From: Pseudonocardia sp. CNS-004
GTDB taxonomy: Bacteria > Actinomycetota > Actinomycetes > Mycobacteriales > Pseudonocardiaceae
Direction of reading: 5' to 3'
DNA: 64,000 nt
NCBI GenBank assembly: GCA_001942185.1
Contig: MKJV01000011.1
Span: forward strand, 62,001-126,000
Shown: in pieces, positions 52,232 to 61,105 of the stretch
Layout: every line of letters starts with the position of its first letter
How positions within the stretch are numbered: the first letter of the stretch is position 1
The notes under the pieces: generated by a model
What the model was told of the DNA's origin: nothing
Seen by the model: the letters and a program-made list of their open reading frames with translations, nothing else
Databases searched by the model: none
Program-made: the position numbers and the translations under genes

Positions 52232-54806
52232 CTAGGAACCCGCGCCGAAACGCAGCGCCGGCACCTCGCGGAGGCCGGAGGTCGTGGGCTGCTGCGCGAG
52301 CTCCAGGTCCTGCATGCGGAACCGCCTGCCGTCCGTCCGCGTCACCGCGTCGACGGCCGCCGTGATCTCGGTGCTCGCGCGCAGTGCACCCAGAGCGGTG
52401 TTCAGCACGCGCACGGCGACGGTGTTCTGCCCGGCGCGCAGCCGGCCGGTGACGTCGACGGTGTAGGGCAGCGCCCATACCCAGCCGCAGTCCTCGCCGT
52501 TGACCAGTACCTGGGCGACCTCACCCACCGGCGCGGTGACCTCGGCCCGGAACGACGCCCCGCGCAGCCCGCGCTCGCCGTCGACGCCCTGTGCACGGGG
52601 GCGCACGGGTCCGAGGTCGAGCAGGACGGGACCGCCGAAGAGCTCGGCCGCCACGTCGACGGTGGTCTCGTAGGTGGCTTCGCCGGAGTGGTCGGCCCGG
52701 GCGGGGTCGTCCTCCCAGCGGTGCGGGAGCGCCACGTCCTCCCGCGCGTCCGGGGCGTCGGCGAACGCGACGGTCCACGGGCCGGCCAGCTCGACCGTCC
52801 CGACCGGCCCTGCGGCCGGTGCGTCCGGCACGTCCGGGTCGGCGCCCGGCACCGCGACGACGACGGCGGCTTCGTACGGCTGCAGCTCCAGCGGCACCCC
52901 GCCATCGGGTGCGGCGACCCGGTGGGCGCGCCCGGTGCGGGCGTCCCACCGCTCGTACGCGGCCGCAGCATCGCGCGGGCGCAGCGTGCACGAGCGCGGC
53001 GCCGGGCCGGTGTTCGCGACGAGGTAGACGTCGGTGTCGCCCACCCTGCGGTGCGCGACACGCGTCCGGCGCGGTCGGGGCGTCCGGCGGCACGAGCGCG
53101 CCGAGCGCCGGAAGCAGCCCTGCGACGTCCTCGACGGCGGTCCAGCCGTCGCGGTGCACCCTGCCGCCGACGGTCACGACGGCGACGTCCTGCTTCTCGA
53201 GCAGGCGCGCGGTGGCCTCCGGCAGGTCCGCCACGTCCGGCAGGACGATCACGCGGTAGCGGCTGCGGTCGGCCTCCTGGAGGGCGGTGTCGTCGATGAG
53301 GTCGTAGTCGTACCCGGCGTCGCGCAGCGCGGCGGGCAGCTCCTCGCCGATGTGGTCGCGGGTGGCGTGCCAGAGGTCGAGGTAGCCGCGGGTGCCAGGG
53401 GTGAAGCTCGCCGCGGCGTCGCGGCTCGGGGCGTAGAGCGCGACGTCGACGACCGGCTCGCCCTGCTGCATCAGCCAGCACAGTCGGTGCAGGTACCGGC
53501 TGAGCTCGGGCATCGCGGGCCACCACGGGTTCGCGTCGTTCAGCGCCCCCGATGCGTAGAAGATCCAGCCGGGCCTCTCGTGCGGCGAGTACGGCCAGCC
53601 GTGCCCGATGAGCTGGTTGACACCCAGCAGCAGGTGCTCGTGGGCCTCGCCCGCGAGGTCGAGCGGGGTGGCGGCGAACGACGGGGAGTGCACCCACGTC
53701 CAGGTCTCCGACGACACCACCCGCCGGTCGTAGAGGTGTGCTGCCGACGTGGCCCACTTGGTCTGGGTGACCGAGCGCCAGCCCCAGCCCTCGCCCTCCG
53801 GGAGGTCGGCGTGCCGGTAGGCCGACAGCGTGCCGGGCGGCTGGCCGTAGCTCTGGATGCGGAACAGCACGTCGTGCGCGGCGGCCCACTCCGCCGCGAC
53901 GGCCACGAAGTTCTCCTCGTAGAGCTCACCGAGGGTGGCGGCGACGTCGGCGCGCAGCCGCTGCGACCCCTCCCCGCGGGTGTGCAGGAGCGGTAGCTCG
54001 GGCAGCAGGTCGTAGCCGCGGCGGGCCCGGAACTCGGCGGGCAGGGCGGGTGTCCAGTCGGCCGCGTAGACCTCGAGGCTGTCGCAGAACACCGCGGTGA
54101 CGAGCTCGCTCCCGACCGCGGCGAGGATCGGGTCGGCCACCGCGCGCAGGTGCGCTTCGGTGGCGGCGCGGCTGCAGTGGTCGAGCACCGGGCCCTCCGC
54201 GCCGGCCGCGGCACGCTTGACGTTCTGTCCGGTCGGGCTGGAGATGGCCAGCAGGACCACCCGCGGCCCGGAGCCTGCGGGCACCTCGACGGCGCCGTCG
54301 TCCACGGCGAGCGGTTCCCAGCGGGTGGGCGGCTCCTGTTCCGAGCCGTCGCCGACGTACGCGGCGACGAGCTCGTCACCGGGCCACGGCTGTGGCGCGA
54401 TCCGCAGGGCCCGCGGCGGCACCTCGCGCGCGTCCCACCGCAGCCGCCGGGCGGCGGTCTCGTCGGTGATGTGCGGGCCGCCGTAAGACCAGCCGCTGCC
54501 GAGCGTGACGTCGAAGCGCAGGCCGAGCCGGTCGGCCGTCTCGGCGGCGAACCTCAGGCGGGACAGGTGCCGCTCGGACAGGAACCCGCCTGCCTCCCGC
54601 TCGGCCTCGGACGTGGACAGCGGGTACACCGCGGCGACCTCGACCCCGCCGATGCCGGCCGCCGCCATCGCCTCCAGCTCGCGGGCCAGCTCGGCCTCCT
54701 CGACGAACGGGCCGAACCACCACCAGCGCATCATGACCCGGCCGTCCGGTGGTGGGGCGGCGAAGCCCGCTCGCAGCGTGCGTATGGCCTGCCCGGCAGA
54801 CGGCAT
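52232..54806 (-). CDS. GH106-like glycoside hydrolase (alpha-L-rhamnosidase type, one apparent frameshift)
   Basis: About 857 residues. The N-terminal FAAPPPDGRVMMRWWWFGPF and AMAAAGIGGVEVAAVYPLS match the start of GH106 catalytic barrels, and SGWSYGGPHITDE and CDSLEVYAADW lie in the barrel. The C-terminal part, a jelly-roll sugar-binding module with NGEDCGWVWALPYTVDVTGR, follows a break near 53075 (one extra C in CCCC, or two missing bases). No signal peptide is seen. ATG 54806 follows GAGGAG. Possible rhamnosidase; substrate unproven. Confidence 0.72.
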
Positions 54807-54902
54807 CGTCTCGACTCCTCAGGTCGGCGGGTGAATTGGAACGTATCAACGTGCTATCTGGCGCACAAGGCGATGCCGAGGAGGGTCGTTGGTTGAAGCG
54901 AT

Positions 54903-55727
54903 TCAGGGCAGGCTGAGCCAGAACACCGGCCCGTCCCGGCAGACCAGGGGGGACTCCTCCGGGCCGGTCGGTCCACCCGTCGAGCAGCCGTGGCAGTACC
55001 CGAGGCCGCAGGCCATGTGCGCCTCCACGGAGACCTGGACCGACGCGCCCCACCGCTCGCCCAGCTCGGCGCAGAGCCGGGCGAGCCGCTCCGACCCGCA
55101 GGTGAGGATCTGCTGGGGCGGACCGCCGTCGAGCTCGCCGCACAGCCGCGCCCGCAGCACCGCCACGTCGCTGCTGCCGTCGGTGTCGTGCACCGCGCGG
55201 ACCGAGGCCGCGCCGTGCTCGCGGAACACCTCCGCCCCGATCACCGAGCCCGGATCGCGGCCGCTGGTCACGGCGTGCAGCTCGACCGGACCGGGCGCGA
55301 GGTCCTGGGCCACGCAGGTGAGCGAGCAGGTGCCGATGCCCCGCCCGACCACGAGCACCCGGTCGGTCTCCGGGTGGATCGCGAACCCCCGCCCGAGCGG
55401 CCCGACCACGACCATGCGCTCGCCCGGAGCGAACCCGGCCAGCGCCCGCGTGCCCTGCCCGACCACGGCGTACAGCACGTCGACGACCCCGGCGGCCGCG
55501 TCCCGGGTGTAGACCGCCATGGGGCGGGGCAGCACCGGGCCCGATCCGTCCCGGCCGGCGGTCAGCATGACGAACTGGCCGGCGCGGGCCGCCGCGGCGA
55601 CGTCCGGGGCGGCGAGCCGGAGGTGGTGGTACCGCTCGGTGAGCGGGCGGTTGACGAGCACCTCGGCGTGGCACCACGCCGGGGCCGGCCGGTCCTCGTC
55701 GGTTCGTTCGAGGGGCTGGAGGGTCAT
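54903..55727 (-). CDS. PyrK-like FAD/[2Fe-2S] electron-transfer subunit
   Basis: Intact, 274 residues. A ferredoxin-reductase-like FAD domain (VLPRPMAVYTRD) and NAD domain (LVVGRGIGTCSLTCVAQDL) lead to a C-terminal cysteine cluster CGLGYCHGC with a later Cys in PLVCRDG, the [2Fe-2S] site of dihydroorotate dehydrogenase PyrK. It would pass electrons between the DHODH-like protein encoded at 58804 and NAD. ATG overlaps the carbamoyl hydrolase stop. Confidence 0.85.
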   Translation of the reverse strand: MTLQPLERTDEDRPAPAWCHAEVLVNRPLTERYHHLRLAAPDVAAAARAGQFVMLTAGRDGSGPVLPRPMAVYTRDAAAGVVDVLYAVVGQGTRALAGFAPGERMVVVGPLGRGFAIHPETDRVLVVGRGIGTCSLTCVAQDLAPGPVELHAVTSGRDPGSVIGAEVFREHGAASVRAVHDTDGSSDVAVLRARLCGELDGGPPQQILTCGSERLARLCAELGERWGASVQVSVEAHMACGLGYCHGCSTGGPTGPEESPLVCRDGPVFWLSLP

Positions 55728-57001
55728 GGCAGCTCGCCGTCGAGGCGCAGCAGGCTCGCGGCCAGCACGGTGGTGCCGAGCGCGACGTCGTCGAGGTCGG
55801 TGTCCTCCGCGGGGTCGTGGCTGATCCCGTCCCGGCTCGGGATGAAGAGCATCCCGGCCGGGGTGACCTCGTTGACCTGCTGCGCGTCGTGGCTCGCCCC
55901 GCTGGGCAGGACGGTGGGCTCCAGCCCGAGGTCGTGGCAGGTGGCCACGAGCGTGTCCCGCACGACGGCCGGCAGCGGCACCGGTGGGGTCTCGGCCAGC
56001 GGCGTGGCGGTGCAGCGCACCCCGCGGCGGGCGCAGGCGGCCGCGGCGCTCTCGACGATCTCGGCCGCGGCGCGTTGCTGCCGGTCCAGGTCCAGCCCGC
56101 GGACGTCCACCCAGAGGCTGGCCCCGCCCGCGATCGTCGTCATCGACCCGGGCGCGACGTCGATCCGGCCGACGGTCGCCCGCGTGCCCCACGCGGCGGC
56201 CCGCAGCCCCACCGACTCGGCGAGCAGCACGATCTCGGCGGCCGCCGCGGCGGCGTCGGCGCGCAGGTGCATCGGGGTGCCGCCGCTGTGCGAGGCCCGG
56301 CCTTCGAGGTCGATCCGCAGCCGGGTGCTGCCGGAGATCGCGTCGACGACGCCGACCCGCCGTCCCGTGGACTCCAGCACCGCGCCCTGCTCGATGTGCA
56401 GCTCGACGAACGCCGCCCAGTCCGCGTGGTCCCAGCGGGCGTCGCCCACGCGGGCGGGATCGAGCCCGACGCCGGTCATCGCCTCGGCGAGCGAGACGCC
56501 GTCGGCGTCGCGCTTCCCGGGCAGGTCGGCGGGGCCGGTGAGGCCTGCGGCGATCCGGCTGCCGGTGCAGGCCTGGCCGAAGCGGGCGCCCTCCTCGGCG
56601 GCGAACACGACGAACCGCAGCGGGTGCCGGTGCGCGGCCGCGTGCTCCGTGACGAGCCGGGCGGTCTCCATCGCGGCGACGACGCCGACGATGCCGTCGA
56701 ACCGCCCGCCGTCCGGGACGCTGTCCAGGTGCGACCCGGTCCCGATCGCCGGAGCGCTGCGATCGGTCCCCGGCAGCTCGGCGAGTGTGTTGCCGGCCGC
56801 ATCGGTCCGCACCGCGGCGCCCAGCTCCTCCATGTGTGCGGCGAAGACCGCGTGGGCCTCCCGTTCGAGGTGCGTGTAGGCGAGGCGGGTCACGCCGGGG
56901 CCTGACACCGGCTCGGAGAGGCCGGCGAACTGGTCCAGCAGCGCCCGGAGCCGGTCACGGTCGGCCACGAGCGCGCCGGGGGCGACGGGCGCCGTGGTCA
57001 C
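55724..57001 (-). CDS. N-carbamoyl-L-amino-acid hydrolase / ureidopropionase-like M20 enzyme
   Basis: Intact, 425 residues. The binuclear metal site is seen in GSHLDSVPDGGRFDG, VFAAEEGARFGQACTGS and ELHIEQGAVLE, typical of the HyuC/AmaB/allantoate amidohydrolase group. These cleave N-carbamoyl amino acids to the amino acid, CO2 and ammonia, the step that follows a hydantoinase. GTG 57001 overlaps the PRTase-like stop. This supports a hydantoin or dihydropyrimidine route. Confidence 0.88.
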   Translation of the reverse strand: MTTAPVAPGALVADRDRLRALLDQFAGLSEPVSGPGVTRLAYTHLEREAHAVFAAHMEELGAAVRTDAAGNTLAELPGTDRSAPAIGTGSHLDSVPDGGRFDGIVGVVAAMETARLVTEHAAAHRHPLRFVVFAAEEGARFGQACTGSRIAAGLTGPADLPGKRDADGVSLAEAMTGVGLDPARVGDARWDHADWAAFVELHIEQGAVLESTGRRVGVVDAISGSTRLRIDLEGRASHSGGTPMHLRADAAAAAAEIVLLAESVGLRAAAWGTRATVGRIDVAPGSMTTIAGGASLWVDVRGLDLDRQQRAAAEIVESAAAACARRGVRCTATPLAETPPVPLPAVVRDTLVATCHDLGLEPTVLPSGASHDAQQVNEVTPAGMLFIPSRDGISHDPAEDTDLDDVALGTTVLAASLLRLDGELP

Positions 57002-57483
57002 GACGGCACGTCCGTCGCCTCGTCGGCGCCCGCCAGTGAGACGGCAGGCACGTCCGGCACCGCGGAGAGCGCGGGGGATCCGAGCGCGGCGGCCACCGCG
57101 ACGGTGCGCCCGCCGCGGTTCTCCACGAGCGTGCGCAGCGTCGCCAGCCTGCGCTCGCCCCACTGGGTGGCGAGCAGCGCGACAGGGGTGCCGTCCGCGA
57201 TGTCCGGGTCGAGCCCCAGGATCCCCTCGACCTCGAACGCCCGCAGCACGCCGACGTCCAGGGATCGGGCGACGACGTGCGCGAGCACCGCCTCGTCGCT
57301 GGTGTCCCAGACGACGAGGGCCGTGGGCGCCGCGACGGCGCGGATCTCCTCGGCGAGACGTGCGCCGAGGACGTCGACGTCCCGCGGCGACCGGGCGGTG
57401 TTGAGGGTGGGCCCGTAGGCGTCCTCTGCGACGCCGACGGCGCGCAGGGCGGCGATGACTGTGGAATGGGTGGTGGTTGCCAC
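56998..57483 (-). CDS. Phosphoribosyltransferase-like protein (orotate PRTase-type, PRPP loop not seen)
   Basis: The 161-residue product resembles a short type I PRTase. TALVVWDTSDEAVLAHVVAR and VPVALLATQW-like strands surround the fold, and TLRTLVENRGGRTVAVAAAL matches the conserved late OPRT helix-strand. The acidic PRPP-binding loop (DDV-T-TG pattern) is replaced by ALLATQWGERR, so it may bind a ligand without transferring ribose phosphate. GTG 57483 follows GGAGGAC. The assignment is tentative. Confidence 0.45.
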   Translation of the reverse strand: MATTTHSTVIAALRAVGVAEDAYGPTLNTARSPRDVDVLGARLAEEIRAVAAPTALVVWDTSDEAVLAHVVARSLDVGVLRAFEVEGILGLDPDIADGTPVALLATQWGERRLATLRTLVENRGGRTVAVAAALGSPALSAVPDVPAVSLAGADEATDVPS

Positions 57484-57502
57484 GGTTGTCCTCCTCCGGC
57501 GA

Positions 57503-58786
57503 TCAGCGCGGGGTGGTGTCCAGCTCCTCGGTCGCCCGTTCGGGGATCAGGAACATGGCTGCCATGTCGACGATGTAGATCAGCGCGAGGAAACTCAGCG
57601 CGGTCGTGAAGCCGCTCGCGCCGGCGACCAGTGCGACGACGAGCGGGGCGAGCCCGCCCACGCCGCGGCCGATGCCGAACAGCACGTTCTGGGCGGTGGC
57701 GCGCGCCGCCGTAGGGTAGTTCTCCGCGATGACGGCGCCGTAGCCGCCCAGCATGCCGTTGGCGAAGATCCCCATCACGGCACCGCCGGCCAGCACCGCC
57801 AGCGGATCGCTGAGCTGGGCGTACCCGAGCAGGGCGAGGCAGGCCCCCGCCTGGAAGATCCAGAAGGCCCGCCGCCTGCCGATCCGGTCGGCCAGCTGCC
57901 CGAACAGCAGGATCCCGAAGATCATCCCGCCGATCGTCACCGCGGTCCACGTCGCGGACGCGGTGAGGCTCAGCCCGATCTGCTTCGACAGGTAGGTCGG
58001 CAGCCAGGTCATGATGCCGTAGTAGCCGAAGTTCTGGACCGAGCAGATGATCACGATGCCGAGGCTGGTGCGGGCGGTCCTGCGGTCGGCGACCAGCAGC
58101 CGGAACGGGTTCGGCGGCTTCTCGACGGCGGCCGCGGCCTTCTGCTTGAGGAAGGCGTCCGGCTCGTGCAGCCGCGACCGGAAGATCGCCGCGATGACGG
58201 CCGGGAAGATCCCGATGACGAACAGGCCCTGCCATCCCCACAGCGTGATCACGGGGGCGGAGATGATCGCCGCGAGCAGCACGCCGAGCTGGAAGCCGAC
58301 GCCGACGATGGACGTCGCCCTGGCCCGCTTGAGCGCGGGGAAGGCCTCGGCGGCCAGCGCCATGCCGATCCCGAACTCGCCGCCGATGCCGGTGCCCGCG
58401 ATGAACCGGAAGATCGCCATCTCGACGAAGCCCTGCGACAGCGCGGTCAGCGCCGTGAACACGGCGAACAGGACGATCGAGTAGGTCAGCATCTTGACCC
58501 GGCCGTACCTGTCGGCCAGCGTCCCGAAGATCATCGCCCCGACGACGGTGCCGACGAGCGTGATCGTCGCCAGCCAGCCCGCCTCCGTGGTGGTCAGGCC
58601 GAGGCCCACGATGATCGCGGGCAGCGCGAAGCCGAGGATCTGCAGGTCGAACCCGTCCATCGCGTAGCCGAGCGTGGCGGCGAAGACCGCCTTGCGGCCG
58701 TACGGCGTGACGCGCTCGGCGTCGGGCCCGTCGGGTTCCGCGGTGCGGTTCTCCGGGAGGTTCTCGGTGCGGTCGTCAAGACCCAT
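57503..58786 (-). CDS. MFS transporter, aromatic-acid/sugar-acid:H+ symporter-like
   Basis: Intact, 427 residues with 12 helices. The MFS loops DGFDLQILGFALPAI (after helix 1) and GTLADRYGRVKMLTY mark the aromatic-acid:H+ symporter or sialate/sugar-acid branch, and GQLADRIGRRRAFW is the second-half copy. It is probably the importer of the compound used by this cluster. ATG 58786 has GGAGCC upstream. Confidence 0.85.
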   Translation of the reverse strand: MGLDDRTENLPENRTAEPDGPDAERVTPYGRKAVFAATLGYAMDGFDLQILGFALPAIIVGLGLTTTEAGWLATITLVGTVVGAMIFGTLADRYGRVKMLTYSIVLFAVFTALTALSQGFVEMAIFRFIAGTGIGGEFGIGMALAAEAFPALKRARATSIVGVGFQLGVLLAAIISAPVITLWGWQGLFVIGIFPAVIAAIFRSRLHEPDAFLKQKAAAAVEKPPNPFRLLVADRRTARTSLGIVIICSVQNFGYYGIMTWLPTYLSKQIGLSLTASATWTAVTIGGMIFGILLFGQLADRIGRRRAFWIFQAGACLALLGYAQLSDPLAVLAGGAVMGIFANGMLGGYGAVIAENYPTAARATAQNVLFGIGRGVGGLAPLVVALVAGASGFTTALSFLALIYIVDMAAMFLIPERATEELDTTPR

Positions 58787-58803
58787 GGGGGCGGCTCCTG
58801 CCG

Positions 58804-59739
58804 TCAGAAGGAGAGGGTTCCGACAAGGTCGGTGAGACGCGTGACCCCGAGCCGGGCCGCCAGTGCGGGGAGCTCGCGGACGATCTCGGTCATCACGAAC
58901 GGTCGGGCGAAGGTCGCCGTCCCGATCTGCACTGCACTCGCGCCTGCGACGAGGAACTCCGCCACGTCGTGCGCGGTGGCGATGCCACCGCAGCCGACGA
59001 CCGGGATGGTCACGGCCTGCGCGGCCTGCCAGACCAGCCGAAGGGCGAGTGGCTTGATCGCCGGGCCGGAGAGGCCCCCGGTGCCGTTGCCGAGCGTGGC
59101 CCGCCGGGTCTCGGGGGCGACCGCCAGGCCGGGGAAGCTGTTGCACACCGTGACCGCCGCCGCGCCCGCCTCCTGGGCGGCCCGCGCGGCGGCGTCGATC
59201 GTGGCGAGGTCCGGGCTGAGCTTCACGAGCACCGGCACGTCGGTGCGGGCGACGACGCCCGCCACGACGCGCCGCACGGCGCCGACGTCGGACCCGAGGG
59301 TGACGCCGCCGCGCTCCAGGTTCGGGCAGGACACGTTGACCTCGATGGCGGCGTGCTCGGTGCCGGCGAGCTCCTCGGTCACCCGCCAGTACTCGCCCTC
59401 GGACAACCCGCCGACGCTCACGATCACCGGTGCGCCGAGGCGCTGGTAGGCGGGCAGGTCGGTGCGGGCGAACCCGTGCACGCCCCGGCTCGGGATGCCG
59501 ACGCTGTTGAGCATCCCGTGCGCGCTCTCGCCCAGCCGGTGCGCGCGGTTGCCCGGCCGCGCCTGCGCGAAGACCGTCTTCGTGACCACGGCGCCGAGCC
59601 GGTGCACGGGCACCAGCTCTGCCAGCTCCGGTCCGAAGCACCCCGAGGCCGGCATCACCGGGTTGGCGAGCTCGAGGTCTCCCAGCCGCACGGACAGGTC
59701 GACCGGCCGCGCGGGCGCGGTCACGCCGGGACCGGACAT
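58804..59739 (-). CDS. Dihydroorotate dehydrogenase-like (class 1B) flavoprotein
   Basis: Intact, 311 residues. NPVMPASGCFGPELAELV opens the FMN barrel and VNVSCPNLERGG carries the catalytic Cys loop of class 1 enzymes. CNSFPGLA, GGLSGPAIKPLALRL and VGCGGIATAHDVAEF bind FMN. With the PyrK-like partner in the same operon it should be NAD-linked. Because the set also includes a carbamoyl hydrolase and ornithine-cyclodeaminase-like gene, the role is probably catabolic and the substrate orotate-like, not de novo pyrimidine synthesis. Confidence 0.85.
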   Translation of the reverse strand: MSGPGVTAPARPVDLSVRLGDLELANPVMPASGCFGPELAELVPVHRLGAVVTKTVFAQARPGNRAHRLGESAHGMLNSVGIPSRGVHGFARTDLPAYQRLGAPVIVSVGGLSEGEYWRVTEELAGTEHAAIEVNVSCPNLERGGVTLGSDVGAVRRVVAGVVARTDVPVLVKLSPDLATIDAAARAAQEAGAAAVTVCNSFPGLAVAPETRRATLGNGTGGLSGPAIKPLALRLVWQAAQAVTIPVVGCGGIATAHDVAEFLVAGASAVQIGTATFARPFVMTEIVRELPALAARLGVTRLTDLVGTLSF

Positions 59740-59741
59740 AG

Positions 59742-59801
59742 TGGAAACCTCTTTCCAGAGTGGAAGGGGGAGAGATTGCTCCCTGTTCGGGGCGCTGTCA
59801 A
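59742..59801 (-). promoter_or_regulatory. Promoter and TGGAAA palindrome of the DHODH-like operon
   Basis: On the minus strand TTGACA (59801-59796) and CAATCT (59778-59773) are 17 bases apart. The palindrome TGGAAA-N4-TTTCCA (59742-59757) lies just upstream of ATG 59739 and includes the probable ribosome site AAAGAGG. The -35 lies inside the end of the upstream MmgE/PrpD gene. The same arrangement occurs at 63540-63602. The core resembles the IclR box TGGAAAT-N-ATTTCCA as I remember it, with one extra spacer base. Confidence 0.6.
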
Positions 59802-61105
59802 GCTCCCCGGAGCGGTGCGAGCAGCTGTGCGACGTCGGTCTCCCGGTCCAGCTCGACGAGCCGGTCCCACAGCTGGGGGCCTGGCTCGCCCGCGAGGGCG
59901 AGGAACTTCTCCCGCAGCTCGTCGGCGGTCAGCGGGTCGTGGTGGTAGCCGTGCGGGTCGGTCACCGACGCCTCCAGGCGCTGCCCGGCGTGCACCACGA
60001 CCTGGGTGGGCGAGTGGTGCGGCCACTGCGCCTCGAGCGCGGGGTCCACCGTGACGCTGACCCGCCGGGCGAGCTCGGCGACCGGCGGCCGGTAGTCGAA
60101 CGTGCTCACCTGCGAGGCCCGTGCCAGAAGCGTGGCCGCCACGGCGTAGGGCAGCGAGAAGCGGCTCGACAGGTCGTTGGGCGCGGCCTGCCGGTCCAGC
60201 TTCAGGTTGTTCGCCACCGTGCGCACCTCCACCGCGGAGATCTCGTCCACGGGTACCGGGGGTAGCGACAGCACCGCGTCGACCGCGCCGTGGGTGAGCG
60301 CGCAGGCGCTGTGCCGCTTGAAGTAGTTGCGCAGGACGGCGGGGTTCGCCGGGTCGAGCTCGGCGGTCAGCGCGTCCGCCGCCACGACCTGGCCGGTCAC
60401 CTGCCCGAACAGCGCGCCGACCGACTCCGGGGACCCGCGGAAGCCGGCCCGGTGCAGCCGCACGGCGCGCAGCGCGTTCTGCGCGGCGAGCCCCATCGCG
60501 GTGTTGCGGGCGGTGGCCCCCTCGTAGCAGGCGTTCCAGACCGGGACCGTCGGCGTGGTCGCGGCGATCGCCGCCACCGCGTGCGGATCCTCGTCGAGCA
60601 GCAGGGCCACCGCCACCGCGGCGCCCACCCCCGCGAGATGGCCGTGCGGGTGCGTCGGTGGCGTGAGCCGGAACGCGGTGAGCAGCCGCGCGGCCACCTC
60701 GTACCCGGCGACGACGGAGGTGAGCAGTTCGGCGCCCGAGCGGTGCGCGACCTCCGCGGCCGCCAGCGCCGCCGGCACGATGTGCATGCCGGGGTGGCCG
60801 GTCGGGCGCATCCCCTCGTCGAGCTCGAGGAACGACCCGGCGGTGGCGTTGAGGAACGCCGCCTCCTCCGCGGTCGAGCGCCCCGCGCCGGCTGCGAGAA
60901 CGGTCGCCTCCCCGTCGGGGAGCCGGGTCGCACGCAGGTGGGTCATCTCCGGGGTGCGTCCGCCGCCCAGGCTCACGCCGACCGTGTCCGCGACGACGTG
61001 CAGGGCGTGCCGGCGCACCGGTTCCGCGAGCGGCCCGGGGTGCAGCCGGACCGCCTGGGTGATCGCTGCGGACACGCCGCGGGCGAGGCTCGCGGCGTCG
61101 GTCAC
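59798..61105 (-). CDS. MmgE/PrpD family protein F
   Basis: Intact, 435 residues, the only unbroken paralogue. HALHVVADTVGVSLGGGRTP opens it, SFLELDEGMRPTGHPGMHIV is the active-site segment and YFKRHSACALTHGAVDAVLS the partner helix (close to protein A). The LELDEG/HPGMH and KRHSACALTH patterns match A rather than B-E. GTG overlaps the amidohydrolase stop. Possible dehydratase, isomerase or decarboxylase of a carboxylated intermediate. Confidence 0.85.
   Translation of the reverse strand: MTDAASLARGVSAAITQAVRLHPGPLAEPVRRHALHVVADTVGVSLGGGRTPEMTHLRATRLPDGEATVLAAGAGRSTAEEAAFLNATAGSFLELDEGMRPTGHPGMHIVPAALAAAEVAHRSGAELLTSVVAGYEVAARLLTAFRLTPPTHPHGHLAGVGAAVAVALLLDEDPHAVAAIAATTPTVPVWNACYEGATARNTAMGLAAQNALRAVRLHRAGFRGSPESVGALFGQVTGQVVAADALTAELDPANPAVLRNYFKRHSACALTHGAVDAVLSLPPVPVDEISAVEVRTVANNLKLDRQAAPNDLSSRFSLPYAVAATLLARASQVSTFDYRPPVAELARRVSVTVDPALEAQWPHHSPTQVVVHAGQRLEASVTDPHGYHHDPLTADELREKFLALAGEPGPQLWDRLVELDRETDVAQLLAPLRGA

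Noticed and set aside
54903-59739. De novo pyrimidine biosynthesis operon
   Set aside because: pyrB, carA, carB and pyrF are missing, the PRTase-like protein lacks the PRPP loop, and a carbamoyl hydrolase, cyclodeaminase-like gene, importer and IclR regulator are present.
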